The notes: generated from the letters alone by a model not told the origin. 64,000 nt of DNA from Spongiactinospora rosea (GCF_003315795.1 NZ_QMEY01000015.1:124001-188000); one strand, 5' to 3'. Numbered from the stretch's first letter, positions 8,146-17,287 are shown. Translations and numbers: made by a program.

Positions 8146-8148
8146 TTT

Positions 8149-8541
8149 GTGATCAAGCTTCGCCTCGATCCAGGCTCTGGTGTGGCGACATATCTGCAAC
8201 TGGTGCATCAGGTCAAACACGCCTTGCGGCTCGGTGTGCTCATGCCGGGCGATCGGCTGCCGACGATCAAGGAGGTCGTCAGCGACCTCGCGATCAATCC
8301 GAACACCGTGGCCAAGGCCTACCGAGAACTGGAGCACGAGGGCCTCGTCGTCGGCCGGCCCGGGTTGGGCACGTTTGTGCAGCGGTCCCTGGGCGGCGGA
8401 TCCACGGCCGATCACATCCGGTTCCGCCGCGGCCTCGCCCGGTGGGTGCGCGACTGCCGCGAGGCGGGGCTCGACCAAGGAGATATGGAGGCGCTGTTCG
8501 CCTCGGTGCTCGCCGACTCCGCCCAGGAGGGGATCGCATGA
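8149..8541 (+). CDS. GntR family regulator, YtrA-like
   Basis: A 130-residue short GntR protein. The N-terminal wHTH (YLQLVHQVKHALRLGVLMPG, then DRLPTIKEVVSDLAINPNTV) is classic, with AKAYRELEHEGLVVGRPGLG forming the wing. Only a short helical tail follows, which is the YtrA subfamily layout usually found with ABC transporters. GTG 8149 has an AGGAAAAGG site upstream, inside an inverted repeat. Its stop overlaps the ATG of the ABC ATPase gene (ATGA), so this is the first gene of a three-gene operon. Confidence 0.88.
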   Translation: MIKLRLDPGSGVATYLQLVHQVKHALRLGVLMPGDRLPTIKEVVSDLAINPNTVAKAYRELEHEGLVVGRPGLGTFVQRSLGGGSTADHIRFRRGLARWVRDCREAGLDQGDMEALFASVLADSAQEGIA

Positions 8542-9500
8542 TGCTGGATCGGACAGTGGGGATGTTCGGCGGCGGATCCGGTGAGCTCACCGCCCCCGCA
8601 CGGAGCCCGACGGCTCTGGAGGCATTGAGGCTCGCCAAGCGGTATCGGGGCACGTGGGCGTTGCGCGAGTGCACGATGTCCGTCCCCGCCGGCCGGGTGG
8701 TCGCGCTCGTCGGACCGAACGGCGCGGGCAAGTCCACGTTCCTGCACCTGGTCGCCGGGCTGATCGCCCCCACCCGGGGCAGCGTGCGAGTCTTCGGCGA
8801 ACCGGTCGGGCAGCGGGCGGCTGCCCTGGCGCGGGTGGCGTTCCTGGCCCAGGACAAACCCCTCTACGACGGCTTCACCGTCGCTGAGATGCTCCGCTTC
8901 GGACACCATCTCAATCCGGGGTGGGACGCCGCCCTCGCCCGGCAACGGCTGGCGGAGCTGGACATCCCGCTGAACCGCAAGGTCGGCAAGCTTTCCGGAG
9001 GTCAGCAGGCGCAGGTCGCGCTGACCATCGCCGTGGCCAAGCGGCCGGATCTGCTGGTCATGGACGAGCCGCTGGCCAACCTCGACCCGCTGGCCCGGCA
9101 CGACGTCATGCGCTCCCTGATGGCGGCGGTGGCCGAGACTCAGCTGACCGTCGTGCTGTCCTCCCATGTGGTGTCCGACCTGACCAACGCCTGCGACTGG
9201 CTGGTGGTGCTCAACCGCGGCCAGGTCCAGATCAGCGGCGAGGTCGACGAGTTGCTCGCCACCCACCAGATGCTGTCCGGTCCGGCCGAACTGGCCGACG
9301 GGGTGGCGGCCCGGATGCCGGTGATCAGCGACGGCCGTAGCGAACGGCAGGCCGACCTGCTGGTCCGCACCGGCCCGGGAACGCCGTTGCACGACCCCCG
9401 ATGGAGTGCGTCCGGTGTGAGCCTGGAGGAACTGGTGCTGGCCTACCTGCGCCGCCCCGACACCACCTCACTGCCTCGTCCAACCCTGACCATTTCCTGA
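8538..9500 (+). CDS. ABC transporter ATP-binding protein
   Basis: A 320-residue cytoplasmic ATPase. Walker A is GPNGAGKST, the Q-loop lies near FLAQDKPLYDG, the signature is LSGGQQAQV, Walker B is LLVMDEPLANLDPLA and the H-loop is SSHVVSD. An extra C-terminal 80 residues follow the core, as in export-type CcmA-like ATPases. ATG 8538 (or 8541) has AGGAGGGG 6-13 nt upstream and overlaps the GntR stop. It should energise the permease encoded 13 bp downstream. The substrate is unknown; YtrA-type systems often concern cell-envelope stress or peptides. Confidence 0.9.
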   Translation: MMLDRTVGMFGGGSGELTAPARSPTALEALRLAKRYRGTWALRECTMSVPAGRVVALVGPNGAGKSTFLHLVAGLIAPTRGSVRVFGEPVGQRAAALARVAFLAQDKPLYDGFTVAEMLRFGHHLNPGWDAALARQRLAELDIPLNRKVGKLSGGQQAQVALTIAVAKRPDLLVMDEPLANLDPLARHDVMRSLMAAVAETQLTVVLSSHVVSDLTNACDWLVVLNRGQVQISGEVDELLATHQMLSGPAELADGVAARMPVISDGRSERQADLLVRTGPGTPLHDPRWSASGVSLEELVLAYLRRPDTTSLPRPTLTIS

Positions 9501-9513
9501 CCGCTAAGGAGAC

Positions 9514-10485
9514 ATGGAAGTGTTGTGGCTTACCTGGAGGCAGCACCGCATGCAGGTGCTCGTCACCACGGCGCTGCTGGCCGTCCTCGGCGCGGTTCTG
9601 CTCATCAACGGTCTGGGCGCGGCCGACTTCGCCGCCCAGAACGCTCCGGCGGCCGACTGCGTGGCGGACACGCCCGCATGCAGCGCTTACCTCGTGGAGA
9701 TGAACGAGCGCATACGGCCGGTGGGTGAACTCCTCGGCTGGCTTCCGCTGCTGGCCCCGGCGATGATCGGCGCCTTCTGGGGCGCTCCGCTGCTGGCCCG
9801 GGAGTTCGAGCAGGGCACGCACCAGCTCACCTGGACCCAGTCAGTGACGCGGCGCCACTGGTTGGCGGCCAAGATCGTCGGGCTCGGTGCCGCGGTCACG
9901 CTCGGAGGGCTGGCGCTGGCCGGCGTTGTGGGTCCGTGGCTGGCAGCCTTCGACGTTCCGCCCTTCGACGTCGACCGCTTCGACTTGAGATGGTTCCGTC
10001 TCGTCGGTATTGTGCCGGCGGCGTGGTGGCTGGCCGCGTTCGTGCTCGGCATGGCCGCGGGCGCGCTGTTCCGGCGGACTCTGCCGGCGATGGCGGTGAT
10101 CCTGGCGGTGTGCGCGTTGGCATTCTTCGGACTCCTCAGGGCGCCGTCCTTCTACGCGACGCCGGAACGAGCCGTGCAGGCCGAGGTCATCGACGAACTC
10201 GAACCGGAAGGCTCGCTATATGTGGCCAGCTACTGGATCGACAGGAGCGGCGCGAAGTTCACCTCTCAGGAGGCAGAGCTCGCACTCGCCGGCCCCTGCG
10301 GGACAGACGAGACGACCAAGAAGTACGCCAAGTGCTCTTTCAGCCACGGCTATCGACGAGTGGCAGAATTCCACCGCGCGAGCAGGTTCTGGCAGTTCCA
10401 ATGGACCGAAGCGGGAATTTTGCTCATCCCCGCTCTCGCATTGGGCGGTGTCGCCGTCCGGCGCACCCTTCGGCCCCGCATCTGA
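9514..10485 (+). CDS. ABC transporter permease subunit
   Basis: A 323-residue membrane protein with about six hydrophobic segments: near 12-32 (VTTALLAVLGAVLLINGLGA), 75-95, 130-150, 175-200, 203-220 and a last one near 295-312. A hydrophilic extracytoplasmic loop of about 80 residues precedes the final helix and contains two Cys (GPCGTDETTKKYAKCSF). ATG 9514 follows TAAGGAGA. Together with the upstream ATPase it forms a two-component exporter of the ABC-2 type. Confidence 0.85.
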   Translation: MEVLWLTWRQHRMQVLVTTALLAVLGAVLLINGLGAADFAAQNAPAADCVADTPACSAYLVEMNERIRPVGELLGWLPLLAPAMIGAFWGAPLLAREFEQGTHQLTWTQSVTRRHWLAAKIVGLGAAVTLGGLALAGVVGPWLAAFDVPPFDVDRFDLRWFRLVGIVPAAWWLAAFVLGMAAGALFRRTLPAMAVILAVCALAFFGLLRAPSFYATPERAVQAEVIDELEPEGSLYVASYWIDRSGAKFTSQEAELALAGPCGTDETTKKYAKCSFSHGYRRVAEFHRASRFWQFQWTEAGILLIPALALGGVAVRRTLRPRI

Positions 10486-10700
10486 AACCAATTATCGCCT
10501 CATCACGGTGACCGGACGGCCTGGCGCAGGACTGTCACTGCCTTCTGCAAGCCGTCCAGTAGAGGGCGAGCAGTGGATCATGCAGGACCGAGTTCTGCGT
10601 GGCGTAGGTCGGTCCGTTGCTGGCCCGTCCTGATCAAACTGCCCGACTCTTCCTTCAATCAGATGCCCCCGAACGACAGCGCCCTTGCCGACTCGGCACG
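10486..10700. other. Intergenic stretch, no gene seen
   Basis: 215 bp between the permease and the 3' end of the truncated transposase. No ORF with coding character and no obvious 38-bp Tn3 terminus next to the transposase stop, where one would normally be expected. Confidence 0.4.
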
Positions 10701-11553
10701 TCAGAAGAGGGTGTCGCGCACCCGCAGCGGCCGGTAGCCAGTGGGGCCAAGCTGGGCCAGCTCGCCCTCGATGTCGACGTCGATGGACCCGAAGAAGTTG
10801 ATGTTCTCGCTGTGCGCCGGGGATATGTGGGCCAGCACCTCATCGTCGACGCGCCGCCCGGTGGCGCGCATCGAGTCCACGGCCAGGCCGTAATACTCCG
10901 TCGTCCAGGCAACTACGGAGTTGGTCACGAGTGTCAGGCACCACGCCTGCTCGGTCTGCTGCTCCAGGTGCTGCGCCCGGACGGTGCCCTCGTGGGCGTA
11001 GAGCAGATCGCGCTTCAAGGCGTGCAGCGACTCGCCTTTGTTCAGCTGCCGCGAGATCTTCCGCCGATACGCCGGGTCAGCTAAGTACCGGGCGGCGTAG
11101 ATCGTTCTCCGCAGCGCCCCGTACTCCTTCAGTGCTGCCGCCAGCGCGTTCTGCCTGCCTGAGGCCGACAGTTTGCCGACCAGCAGGGACGCGGTGGCGT
11201 GCCCGAACTTCAGCGACGCCGCCAGCCGCAGCAGGTCGTCGTAGTGCTCGGCGATCAGGTCGGTGTTCAGCTTGCGGGTCAGCAGCGGCCCGGTGTGCGG
11301 GAAGTCGGCCTCCGCCTGTGCTCGTGATCCGGCGCGGTAGAGAGTGATCTTGCTTAGATCCCGGATGCGTGGCGAGAGCTGCAACCCCAGCAGATCGAAC
11401 AGGCCGAAGTTGACCAGCGTCACCCCATGCGTGTCAGTCGCGTGCTCCGTGACGGGAATGTCGGTTGCGTGCCCCAAGATTTCATCGAGGACGTAATGGG
11501 CTTCGCGCTTCGTCGCAACGATGATCTTCGTGCCGTACGTGGTGTGCTGATCA
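10701..11553 (-). pseudogene. tnpA: Tn3-family transposase, C-terminal fragment
   Basis: About 284 C-terminal residues of a Tn3-type TnpA (intact proteins are about 1,000). The reading frame is coherent from DQHTTYGTKIIVATKREAHY through ITLYRAGSRAQAEAD and QLNKGESLHALKRDL, and ends in the family tail HISPAHSENINFFGSIDVDI. The catalytic Glu near INKGE is kept, but the N-terminal DNA-binding region and the first catalytic Asp are gone. The frame is interrupted at 11553/11554 by the terminus of a second Tn3-family element, so this copy was disrupted by nested insertion. Confidence 0.85.
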
Positions 11554-11591
11554 GGGGGACCGGGACTCTACTGACGGGTAGCTATGCTAAG
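11554..11591 (+). repeat. Tn3-family 38-bp terminal inverted repeat (left end of inner element)
   Basis: The 38 bp start GGGGGACCGGGACTCTACTG and end GGGTAGCTATGCTAAG. Both the length and the GGGGG...GCTAAG boundaries match the Tn3/Tn21 family format. The end sits exactly where the older tnpA frame is broken. GATCA (11549-11553) is the 5 bp that would have been duplicated on insertion. No second copy is found near 15.6 kb, so the right end is missing. Confidence 0.75.
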
Positions 11592-11698
11592 GACGGATCC
11601 GCAGGTCGGCAGGGGTGAGGTTGACCGACGTTTGGTTTGATTTCGATTTGGGTGTACTGACCGGTAGTGGCTGTCTGCATCCATAGCGTCGCGTTTCT

Positions 11699-14432
11699 GT
11701 GGCTGTTGACTATCTCTCGGACGAGCAGGTCCGGCGGTATGGGGCGTTCGTGGCCGACCCGACGCCCGAGGAGCTGGAGCAGTTCTTCTTTCTTGATGAG
11801 CAGGGGCTGGTGGAGGCTCGGAAGAAGCGGCGCAAGCACAATCGGCTGGGCTGGAGCGTTCAGTGGGGCACCGTACGGATGCTGGGGACGTTCCTGGAGG
11901 ATCCGATCGAGGTCCCGTGGGCGGTGGTCGACTACGTCGCTGAGCAGCTGGGGATCGACGATCCGTCGTGTATCAAGCGGTACGCCGAGCGGAGTGAGAC
12001 GCAGTACGAGCACACCGGCGAGATCCGGAAGTTGTTGAAGTTCCGGGAGTTCGCCGAGGCCGAAGAGGAGATCGTGCGGTTCGTCGCCTCGCGGGTAGCC
12101 ACGACGCGCGACTCGCGGCGGGAGTTATTCGACCGGGCGGTGCTTCATCTGATCGAGAAGCGGGTGCAGCTGCCGGGGTTCACGACGTTGGCGCGGCTGG
12201 TGCGGGATGTGCAGTTGTCGACGCTGGAGGAGATCAACGCGGCGGTGGTGGCACCGACGCCGGTGCACACGCGGCGGGAGCTGATCGGCACGCTGGAGGT
12301 GCCGGAGGGCAAGCGGGTCTCGACGCTGGAGTGGATGCGTACCCCGGTGGTGCAGCTGACCGGCAAGGGGATGGTCGCCGCGCTGGATCGCACCTCCTGT
12401 GTGCTGGGGCTGGGGACGGGTGCGGTGGATCTGTCGGCGGTCGCGCCGGTGAAGCTGGCGGAGCTGGCCTCCTACGGGCTGCACGCCAAGACGACGACGG
12501 CGACGCCGAATGGCGGGCGTCGCTGGTCGATCGGTATGCGACGGTGAGGCCGTTCATCGACATGCTGTCGGCGGTGATCCCCTGGGGCGCGACCGAGGCC
12601 GGCGCCGAGGTCCTTTCCGCGCTGCGCGGCCTGCCGAAGGTGATCGCGGCCCGCAAGCCGGGCGCCGAGCACGTCCGGGGGTTCGAGGGCCTGGTGACGG
12701 GGTCGTGGCGGCGGCTGGTGTTCGCCAATCCGAAGCTGCAGGCCCGGGCGATCGACCGGCCCGCCTACGTGTTCTGCGTGCTGGAGCTGCTGCACGACGC
12801 GCTGCGCCGCCGGGACGTCTACGCGGTCGGCTCCGACAAGTGGGCCGATCCGCGCGTCCAGCTGATCGAACCCCGGCTGTGGGCGCGGGAGCGGGACACG
12901 GTGCTGACCGCGCTCGGCCTCCCGGCGGATCCTGCCGAGCACCTGGCCGACCTCGCCGACCTTCTGGACGGCGCGTTCCGGCAGGTCGGGGAGGGCCTGG
13001 CGGGCAACGACACGGCCAGGATCTCGGGCGGGAAGCTGTCGCTGGCCCGGCTGGAGGCGGCCCCGCACCCCGAGGGTTTCGCCGCGATCCACGACGCGGT
13101 CGCGGGGATGCTGCCCCGGATCGACTACCCGGAGCTGATCTTGGAGGTCAACGCCCGGACGGGGTTCTTGGACGCGATGCCGCACATCTCCGGGTCGCAG
13201 GCGCGCCGCGAGGACCTCGATCTGAGCCTGGCGGCGTTGCTGGTGGTCAGGTCGTGCAACATCGGGCTGACGCCGGTGGCCAAGCCCGGCACCGCCGCGT
13301 TGGGCGAGAGCCGTCTGGTCGGGGTGGAGAAGGGCTACTTCCATGGTGAGGGCATCGGGAAGGCGTCGTCGATCCTGGTGGACAAGCAGGCCGGCATCGA
13401 GATCACCGCGGGCTGGGGCGGCGGCCTGGTCGCCTCCACCGACGGGTTGCGGTTCGTCGTCCCCGTCCGTTCCCTGCACTCGCGGCCGTCTCCGCTGTAC
13501 TTCGGGATCGGGAAGCGGCCGCGCGGCACGACCTGGCTGAACACCGTCTCGGACAATGTGATGGGGCTCGGCGGTCTGGTGGTGCCGGGGACGATGCGGG
13601 ACTCGATGTTCATCCTGGACGCCATCCACCGCCTGGACGCCACCGAGCCGCCCGACATCGTCACGACCGACACCGGCTCTTACAGCGACGTCGTCTACGG
13701 CATGTTCGCGATCTGCGGCTACCAGTTCGCGCCCCGTCATGCCGACATCACCGACACCCAGCTGTGGTGGGTCGACGCCGCCATGCTGAAGGGCGAGATC
13801 ACCCGCGACCACCGCGGCTCCAACGGGTGGGGCGCGTTCAACGAACTTCAGCTGCGGCGGGTGTCGGTCCCCGCGATCGTCCAGTACTGGGATGACATGG
13901 TCCGGGTCGCCGGATCGTTGTCGACGAACAAGGTCCGCGCCTATGACCTGATCAAGATGATGACCGCGGGCGGGCGGCTCACCGGTCTGGGCAACGCGTT
14001 CGCCGCCTACGGCCGGATTTTCAAGACGCTGCACCTGCTCCAGATCATCCACGTCGAGTCCTACCGGCGGATGATCGGCGCCCAGCTCAACACCGGAGAG
14101 TCCCGCCACCAGCTCGCCCGCCGCGTGTTCTTCGGCAACCTCGGGCAGCTGCGCCAAGCCTATGAACGCGGTATGGAGAACCAGCTCGGCGCCCTCGGCC
14201 TCGGCTTGAACGCGATCACTTGGTGGAACAGCCTCTACATCGACGCCGCCGTCGCCCGGCTGGAGGCTGGCGGCCTGGGCATCGGCCGTGAGATCAAGGC
14301 CCGCCTGTCACCTCTACTGTTCGAGCACATCAACTTCCACGGCTCCCACCCCTTCCACCGCCCCCAACTGGAGGAAGGAGCCTGCGGGACCTGCGCGACC
14401 CCAACGCCGTCGAGGACGAGCCGGAGGAATAG
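11699..14432 (+). pseudogene. tnpA: Tn3-family transposase with internal deletion and frameshifts
   Basis: The inner element's transposase. Frame 1 (GTG 11699 to about 12500) covers the N-terminal DNA-binding region (DYLSDEQVRRYGAFVADPTP, RKHNRLGWSVQWGTVRMLG). Around 12490-12510, in an ACGACGACGG-rich spot, the frame shifts and roughly 100 residues expected in full-length TnpA are missing. The second frame continues from RYATVRPFIDMLSAVIPWGA through the DDE core (VTTDTGSYSDVVYGMFAICG) to EHINFHGSHPFHRPQLEE. A further frameshift near 14380 separates the natural tail LRDLRDPNAVEDEPEE (stop 14430-14432). Total span is 911 codons; the gene is inactive. Confidence 0.85.
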
Positions 14433-14437
14433 AGCAC

Positions 14438-14881
14438 ATGGTGGGCGACGACTCCCCTCCAGGCCCGGACGCGGCACAGGCCGGCTTCACCGTGCCGTCC
14501 CGCTCCGACGGATGGCCCGACCTGCTCGGACGGCGGCCCCTGACCCGTGACGAGCGTGCCGAACTGCGGCGTGCGCTGGACGCCGAACCCGAGCCCGGCA
14601 GCACCGACACCGCCTCGGATCCTCTGTTCCTGGCCTACCTGACCATCGACGGCCTGGACCGCGAAGGCGACCCGCGAAAGGCGATGCGGCTGCGCGGCCG
14701 GATCCTCGCGGCCGCACGCAGCGCCGCCGAACAGCGCCGCACCACCTTCCACGCCACCGAAACCACCGTGACGGTCGGGATCTACGGCACGGACGCCGCC
14801 GCCCGGATCACCGTGCTGCGCACCGCGTTGGCCGCGCTCGTCACCAAGCAAGGGCTGGCCGCCCGCGACGAACCATGGTGA
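14438..14881 (+). CDS. Small protein encoded by the Tn3-type element, function unknown
   Basis: A 147-residue protein starting 5 bp after the transposase stop, with a weak GAGGAAT upstream. It is hydrophilic, with a charged helical middle (RRPLTRDERAELRRALDAEP, KAMRLRGRILAAARSAAEQR) and a beta-like C-terminal half (ETTVTVGIYGTDAAARITVL). No transmembrane or catalytic motif is visible and I do not recognise the family. Its tight linkage to tnpA suggests an accessory passenger of the transposon. The frame is intact although its neighbours on both sides are broken. Confidence 0.55.
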   Translation: MVGDDSPPGPDAAQAGFTVPSRSDGWPDLLGRRPLTRDERAELRRALDAEPEPGSTDTASDPLFLAYLTIDGLDREGDPRKAMRLRGRILAAARSAAEQRRTTFHATETTVTVGIYGTDAAARITVLRTALAALVTKQGLAARDEPW

Positions 14882-14905
14882 GCGGCAGGAGATAAAGGGG
14901 TTCCC

Positions 14906-15600
14906 CTACCCCATGGTCGTCGGCACGGCGGCGGCTCCGTCGTGTTCACGCAGCATGCGCAGGACGGTGGCCGGGGAGGGGTGCCGTCCCTTCTTGGCGC
15001 CTTAGTGATGACGAGGCGGGCGGCGATGTCGCGCAGGCTGACCCCCTGATCGCGTAGGTGCAGGGCCATGGCGAGCATGTTCTCGTCGGTGACGGTGGCG
15101 CCGCCGATGGTCTTGCCGCGGGCGCGGGCCGATTCGTGGCCTTCCAGGGTGCGGTCGCGGATGTACTTGCGCTCCATGCCCGACAGCGCGGCCGGCACGG
15201 TGAACACCACGCCGGACGGGTCGTGGGAGCCCTGAAGCTCGCCGGTGAGGAATTCCAGGCCGATGCCGGTGGCGCGCAGCTGCTCGGCGAGGGCGGCCAG
15301 GTCGAGGCCGCGGCCGAGCCGTTTGTGCTTGTGCACCACGAGGGTGACCGCGATCCCGGCGGTGCGGAACTCATGAGCCAGGGCGACGGCCTTGTCGAGC
15401 TCGGGCCGGGTGGTGGCGCGGGTGGAGATCTTCTCGGCGAAGATCCGGGTGACGCCGACGGCTGCCAGGGCGTCGTGCTCGGCGTCCTCATGCAGCTTGT
15501 CCCGGTCTCCATCGCCGTACTCGTGTTCGGGGCGGCCATGCTGGTACTGCTGGCCGGGGCGCGCGCTGCTGCGTACGGGCCGGGCGCGGTAGCAGCTTTT
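14906..15600 (-). pseudogene. Serine resolvase gene, frameshifted and without N-terminal active site
   Basis: The central part is good resolvase sequence: DALAAVGVTRIFAEKISTRA, VVHKHKRLGRGLDLAALAEQ, then GMERKYIRDRTLEGHESARA. The nucleophile region expected as YARxS is replaced by EYGDGDRDKLH, so the catalytic Ser is absent. Near 15000 the frame breaks; the true C-terminus (KGRHPSPATVLRMLREHDGA, stop at 14906-14908) lies in another frame. The likely original partner of the inner Tn3 element, now dead. Homology fades around 15600, just before the isochorismatase promoter region. Confidence 0.75.
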
Positions 15601-15619
15601 CGCACGACAATCTTGGAAT

Positions 15620-15639
15620 ACCTGCCTGCGCAGACAAGT
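15620..15639. promoter_or_regulatory. 20-bp near-palindrome upstream of isochorismatase gene (candidate MarR operator)
   Basis: ACCTGCCTGCGCAGACAAGT is symmetric at 8 of 10 base pairs around a CTGCGCAG core. MarR-family proteins usually bind palindromes of about this length. The site lies 85 bp before the isochorismatase-type ORF, and a MarR gene follows that ORF, so control of the pair is a reasonable inference. Confidence 0.5.
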
Positions 15640-15724
15640 TACAGTAGGCGTGGACGCCGACTGACCAGGTGTCGGATCCACTCGCATTTTCTGTACTCGA
15701 CACGATTCAGAAGAGGAAAAGACG

Positions 15725-16363
15725 ATGGCACGCAACCCGCTCTCCGCCGACAACGCGGCGATCGTACTGATCGACCACCAGGTCGGAATGGCCAACCTGC
15801 TCCGTTCCCACACTCTGGAGGAGCACCTGAACAACACTGTCGCCCTGGCCAAGGTGGCGAAGATCTTCGGCGCACCGTTCGTCGTCACGGCAGGCCCCTC
15901 CGACGGCCTGGGAGGTCAGCTCTACCCGGAGCTTGCCCAGGTCGTGGGTGACCACCCTGTCGTTGAGCGCATTCCCCCGATGTACGACGGCTTCGGCGAC
16001 CCGGGCTTCACCGCGGCCATCGAGGCAACCGGACGCCAGAAGCTGATCATGGCGGGTGTTCAGACTGACGTCTGCCTGTCATTCACCGCGCTGACCGCCC
16101 TTGACCGCGGCTACGAGGTGTACCTGGTCGGGGACGCGTCGGCCGCCGGCACCAAGGAGACTCACGAGCTCGCGATGCAGCGGCTCATCCAGGCTGGAGC
16201 GATTCCGGTGGGGTGGCTTGCCGTCGGGTCCGAGTTCCAGCGCGGCTGGACCGAGGACAGCAAGACCGCGAAGGCGTTCGCTGAGGTGATCTACGATCAC
16301 GCCCCCGCGTGGAAGCAGCAGGGCGTCCTTACCGCCGGCGTCCGGGAGCACGCGGCCAAGTAG
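15725..16363 (+). CDS. Isochorismatase-like cysteine hydrolase
   Basis: A 212-residue cytoplasmic hydrolase of the isochorismatase superfamily. IVLIDHQVGMANL supplies the catalytic Asp, LAKVAKIFGAPFVVTA the conserved core strand, and MAGVQTDVCLSFTAL the nucleophilic Cys (about residue 118) with the family's cis-peptide region. The 212-residue length suits the YcaC-like subgroup, whose substrates are mostly unknown. ATG 15725 follows GAGGAAAAG. A strong hairpin follows the stop, and a MarR regulator lies 98 bp downstream, the probable sensor for its substrate. Confidence 0.88.
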   Translation: MARNPLSADNAAIVLIDHQVGMANLLRSHTLEEHLNNTVALAKVAKIFGAPFVVTAGPSDGLGGQLYPELAQVVGDHPVVERIPPMYDGFGDPGFTAAIEATGRQKLIMAGVQTDVCLSFTALTALDRGYEVYLVGDASAAGTKETHELAMQRLIQAGAIPVGWLAVGSEFQRGWTEDSKTAKAFAEVIYDHAPAWKQQGVLTAGVREHAAK

Positions 16364-16369
16364 GGCCAC

Positions 16370-16401
16370 GTGGCGGTCCGCGGTTCACCGCGGGCCGCCA
16401 C
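16370..16401 (+). terminator. Intrinsic-type terminator hairpin
   Basis: GTGGCGGTCCGCGG (16370-16383), loop TTCA, CCGCGGGCCGCCAC (16388-16401): a 14-bp stem with one G-T pair, starting 6 bp after the isochorismatase stop. There is no T-run, as is common in actinobacteria. Confidence 0.75.
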
Positions 16402-16461
16402 ACCCGTGTGGGCGGGCACATCGGTTCGTCACCGAGATGAGCTGCCGATACCGTGCTCCTC

Positions 16462-16989
16462 ATGGCGACCGACAAACTGCGAGAGCTCGAGAACCAGGCG
16501 TGGCGAGGGTTCCTGCTCACCCACGATCGGATCTGGCGAGAGATCGAGGCGGGTCTCGCTCCCCTGAACGTGAGCATGGCCGAATACAACGTGCTGGCGC
16601 TGCTGGGCGAGGCCGGTCGCAACGGCATGCGGATGTCGGAGCTCGCCCAGCAGCGCCTGATGTCCACCGGTGGATTCACCCGGCTCGCCGACCGGCTCGA
16701 GCATCGCGGCCTGATCGAAAGACGACGATCGGCCGACGACGGGCGCGGCTTCGAGGTGGTCCTGACCAAGGACGGCAGGGCGCTCCTGGGCAAGGCATGG
16801 CGCCGGCAGTACGGCGATCTGCGCAGACTCTTCTTCGACCCGCTCGACGACGAGCACCTGCGCGGCCTCGCCGACGTCTGGGCGCGGCTCGACCCGGACC
16901 AGCACTCCTCGTGGGTGTGTCAGGGGGTCAGCCCACATAAGCCCAAAACCCACATTGGGATGATCTTGAGGGGGAAGACCCAAGCATGA
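16462..16989 (+). CDS. MarR family regulator with a foreign C-terminal tail
   Basis: A 175-residue protein. Helices ENQAWRGFLLTHDRIWREIE and NVSMAEYNVLALLGEAGRNG lead into the winged helix (MSELAQQRLMSTGGFTRLAD, RRSADDGRGFEVVLTKDGRA) of a normal MarR. After LADVWARLDPDQ (about 16900) the natural protein would end within a few residues, but the frame runs on for 24 residues (SPHKPKTHIGMILRGKTQA), apparently into inserted DNA that also carries the IS5-type transposase. The DNA-binding part is intact, so function may be retained. ATG 16462 is preferred over GTG 16453. Confidence 0.75.
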   Translation: MATDKLRELENQAWRGFLLTHDRIWREIEAGLAPLNVSMAEYNVLALLGEAGRNGMRMSELAQQRLMSTGGFTRLADRLEHRGLIERRRSADDGRGFEVVLTKDGRALLGKAWRRQYGDLRRLFFDPLDDEHLRGLADVWARLDPDQHSSWVCQGVSPHKPKTHIGMILRGKTQA

Positions 16990-17007
16990 GCGCAGAGCCG
17001 CGGCTCG

Positions 17008-17283
17008 GTGAAGGTCTTGGTCCAGCCGGCGGCGATGGCGCACCTGACCCCGCTGATCTGGACCTACCCGGACAGGTACCGGTTCTCCTCCCACCCGGAG
17101 GACTGGATCGCCTACGAACGCTCCCGATTGCGCTCGGAGCTGACCCGGATCAGCCGGCTGTTGTCGGCGACGGTCGCTCCGCACGCGGCCACCCGGCCGG
17201 AGGAGGAATGGGTCAATCTGGTGCTGGGCCAGCTCAACGTCGTCCAGGCGGCGCTCACCTTGCTGTCCAAGGCGGGGGCGTGA
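17008..17283 (+). CDS. Hypothetical protein, possibly a gene fragment
   Basis: A 91-residue frame with good coding character, ending 4 bp before the IS5-type transposase. It contains WTYPDRYRFSSHPEDWIAYE and a helical end, VNLVLGQLNVVQAALTLLSK. There is no Shine-Dalgarno before GTG 17008 and the protein begins abruptly, so it may be the surviving C-terminal piece of a larger gene carried next to the insertion sequence. Family not recognised. Confidence 0.4.
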   Translation: MKVLVQPAAMAHLTPLIWTYPDRYRFSSHPEDWIAYERSRLRSELTRISRLLSATVAPHAATRPEEEWVNLVLGQLNVVQAALTLLSKAGA

Positions 17284-17287
17284 ACCC

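Noticed and set aside
12472..14157. 561-codon minus-strand frame over the inner transposase
   Set aside because: Shadow of tnpA. The sense strand carries the DDE motifs despite its frameshifts.
14895..14915. GGGGTTCCCC/CTACCCC motif considered as the right end of the inner Tn3 element
   Set aside because: It does not match the 38-bp left end at 11554, contains the resolvase stop codon and lies inside the element.
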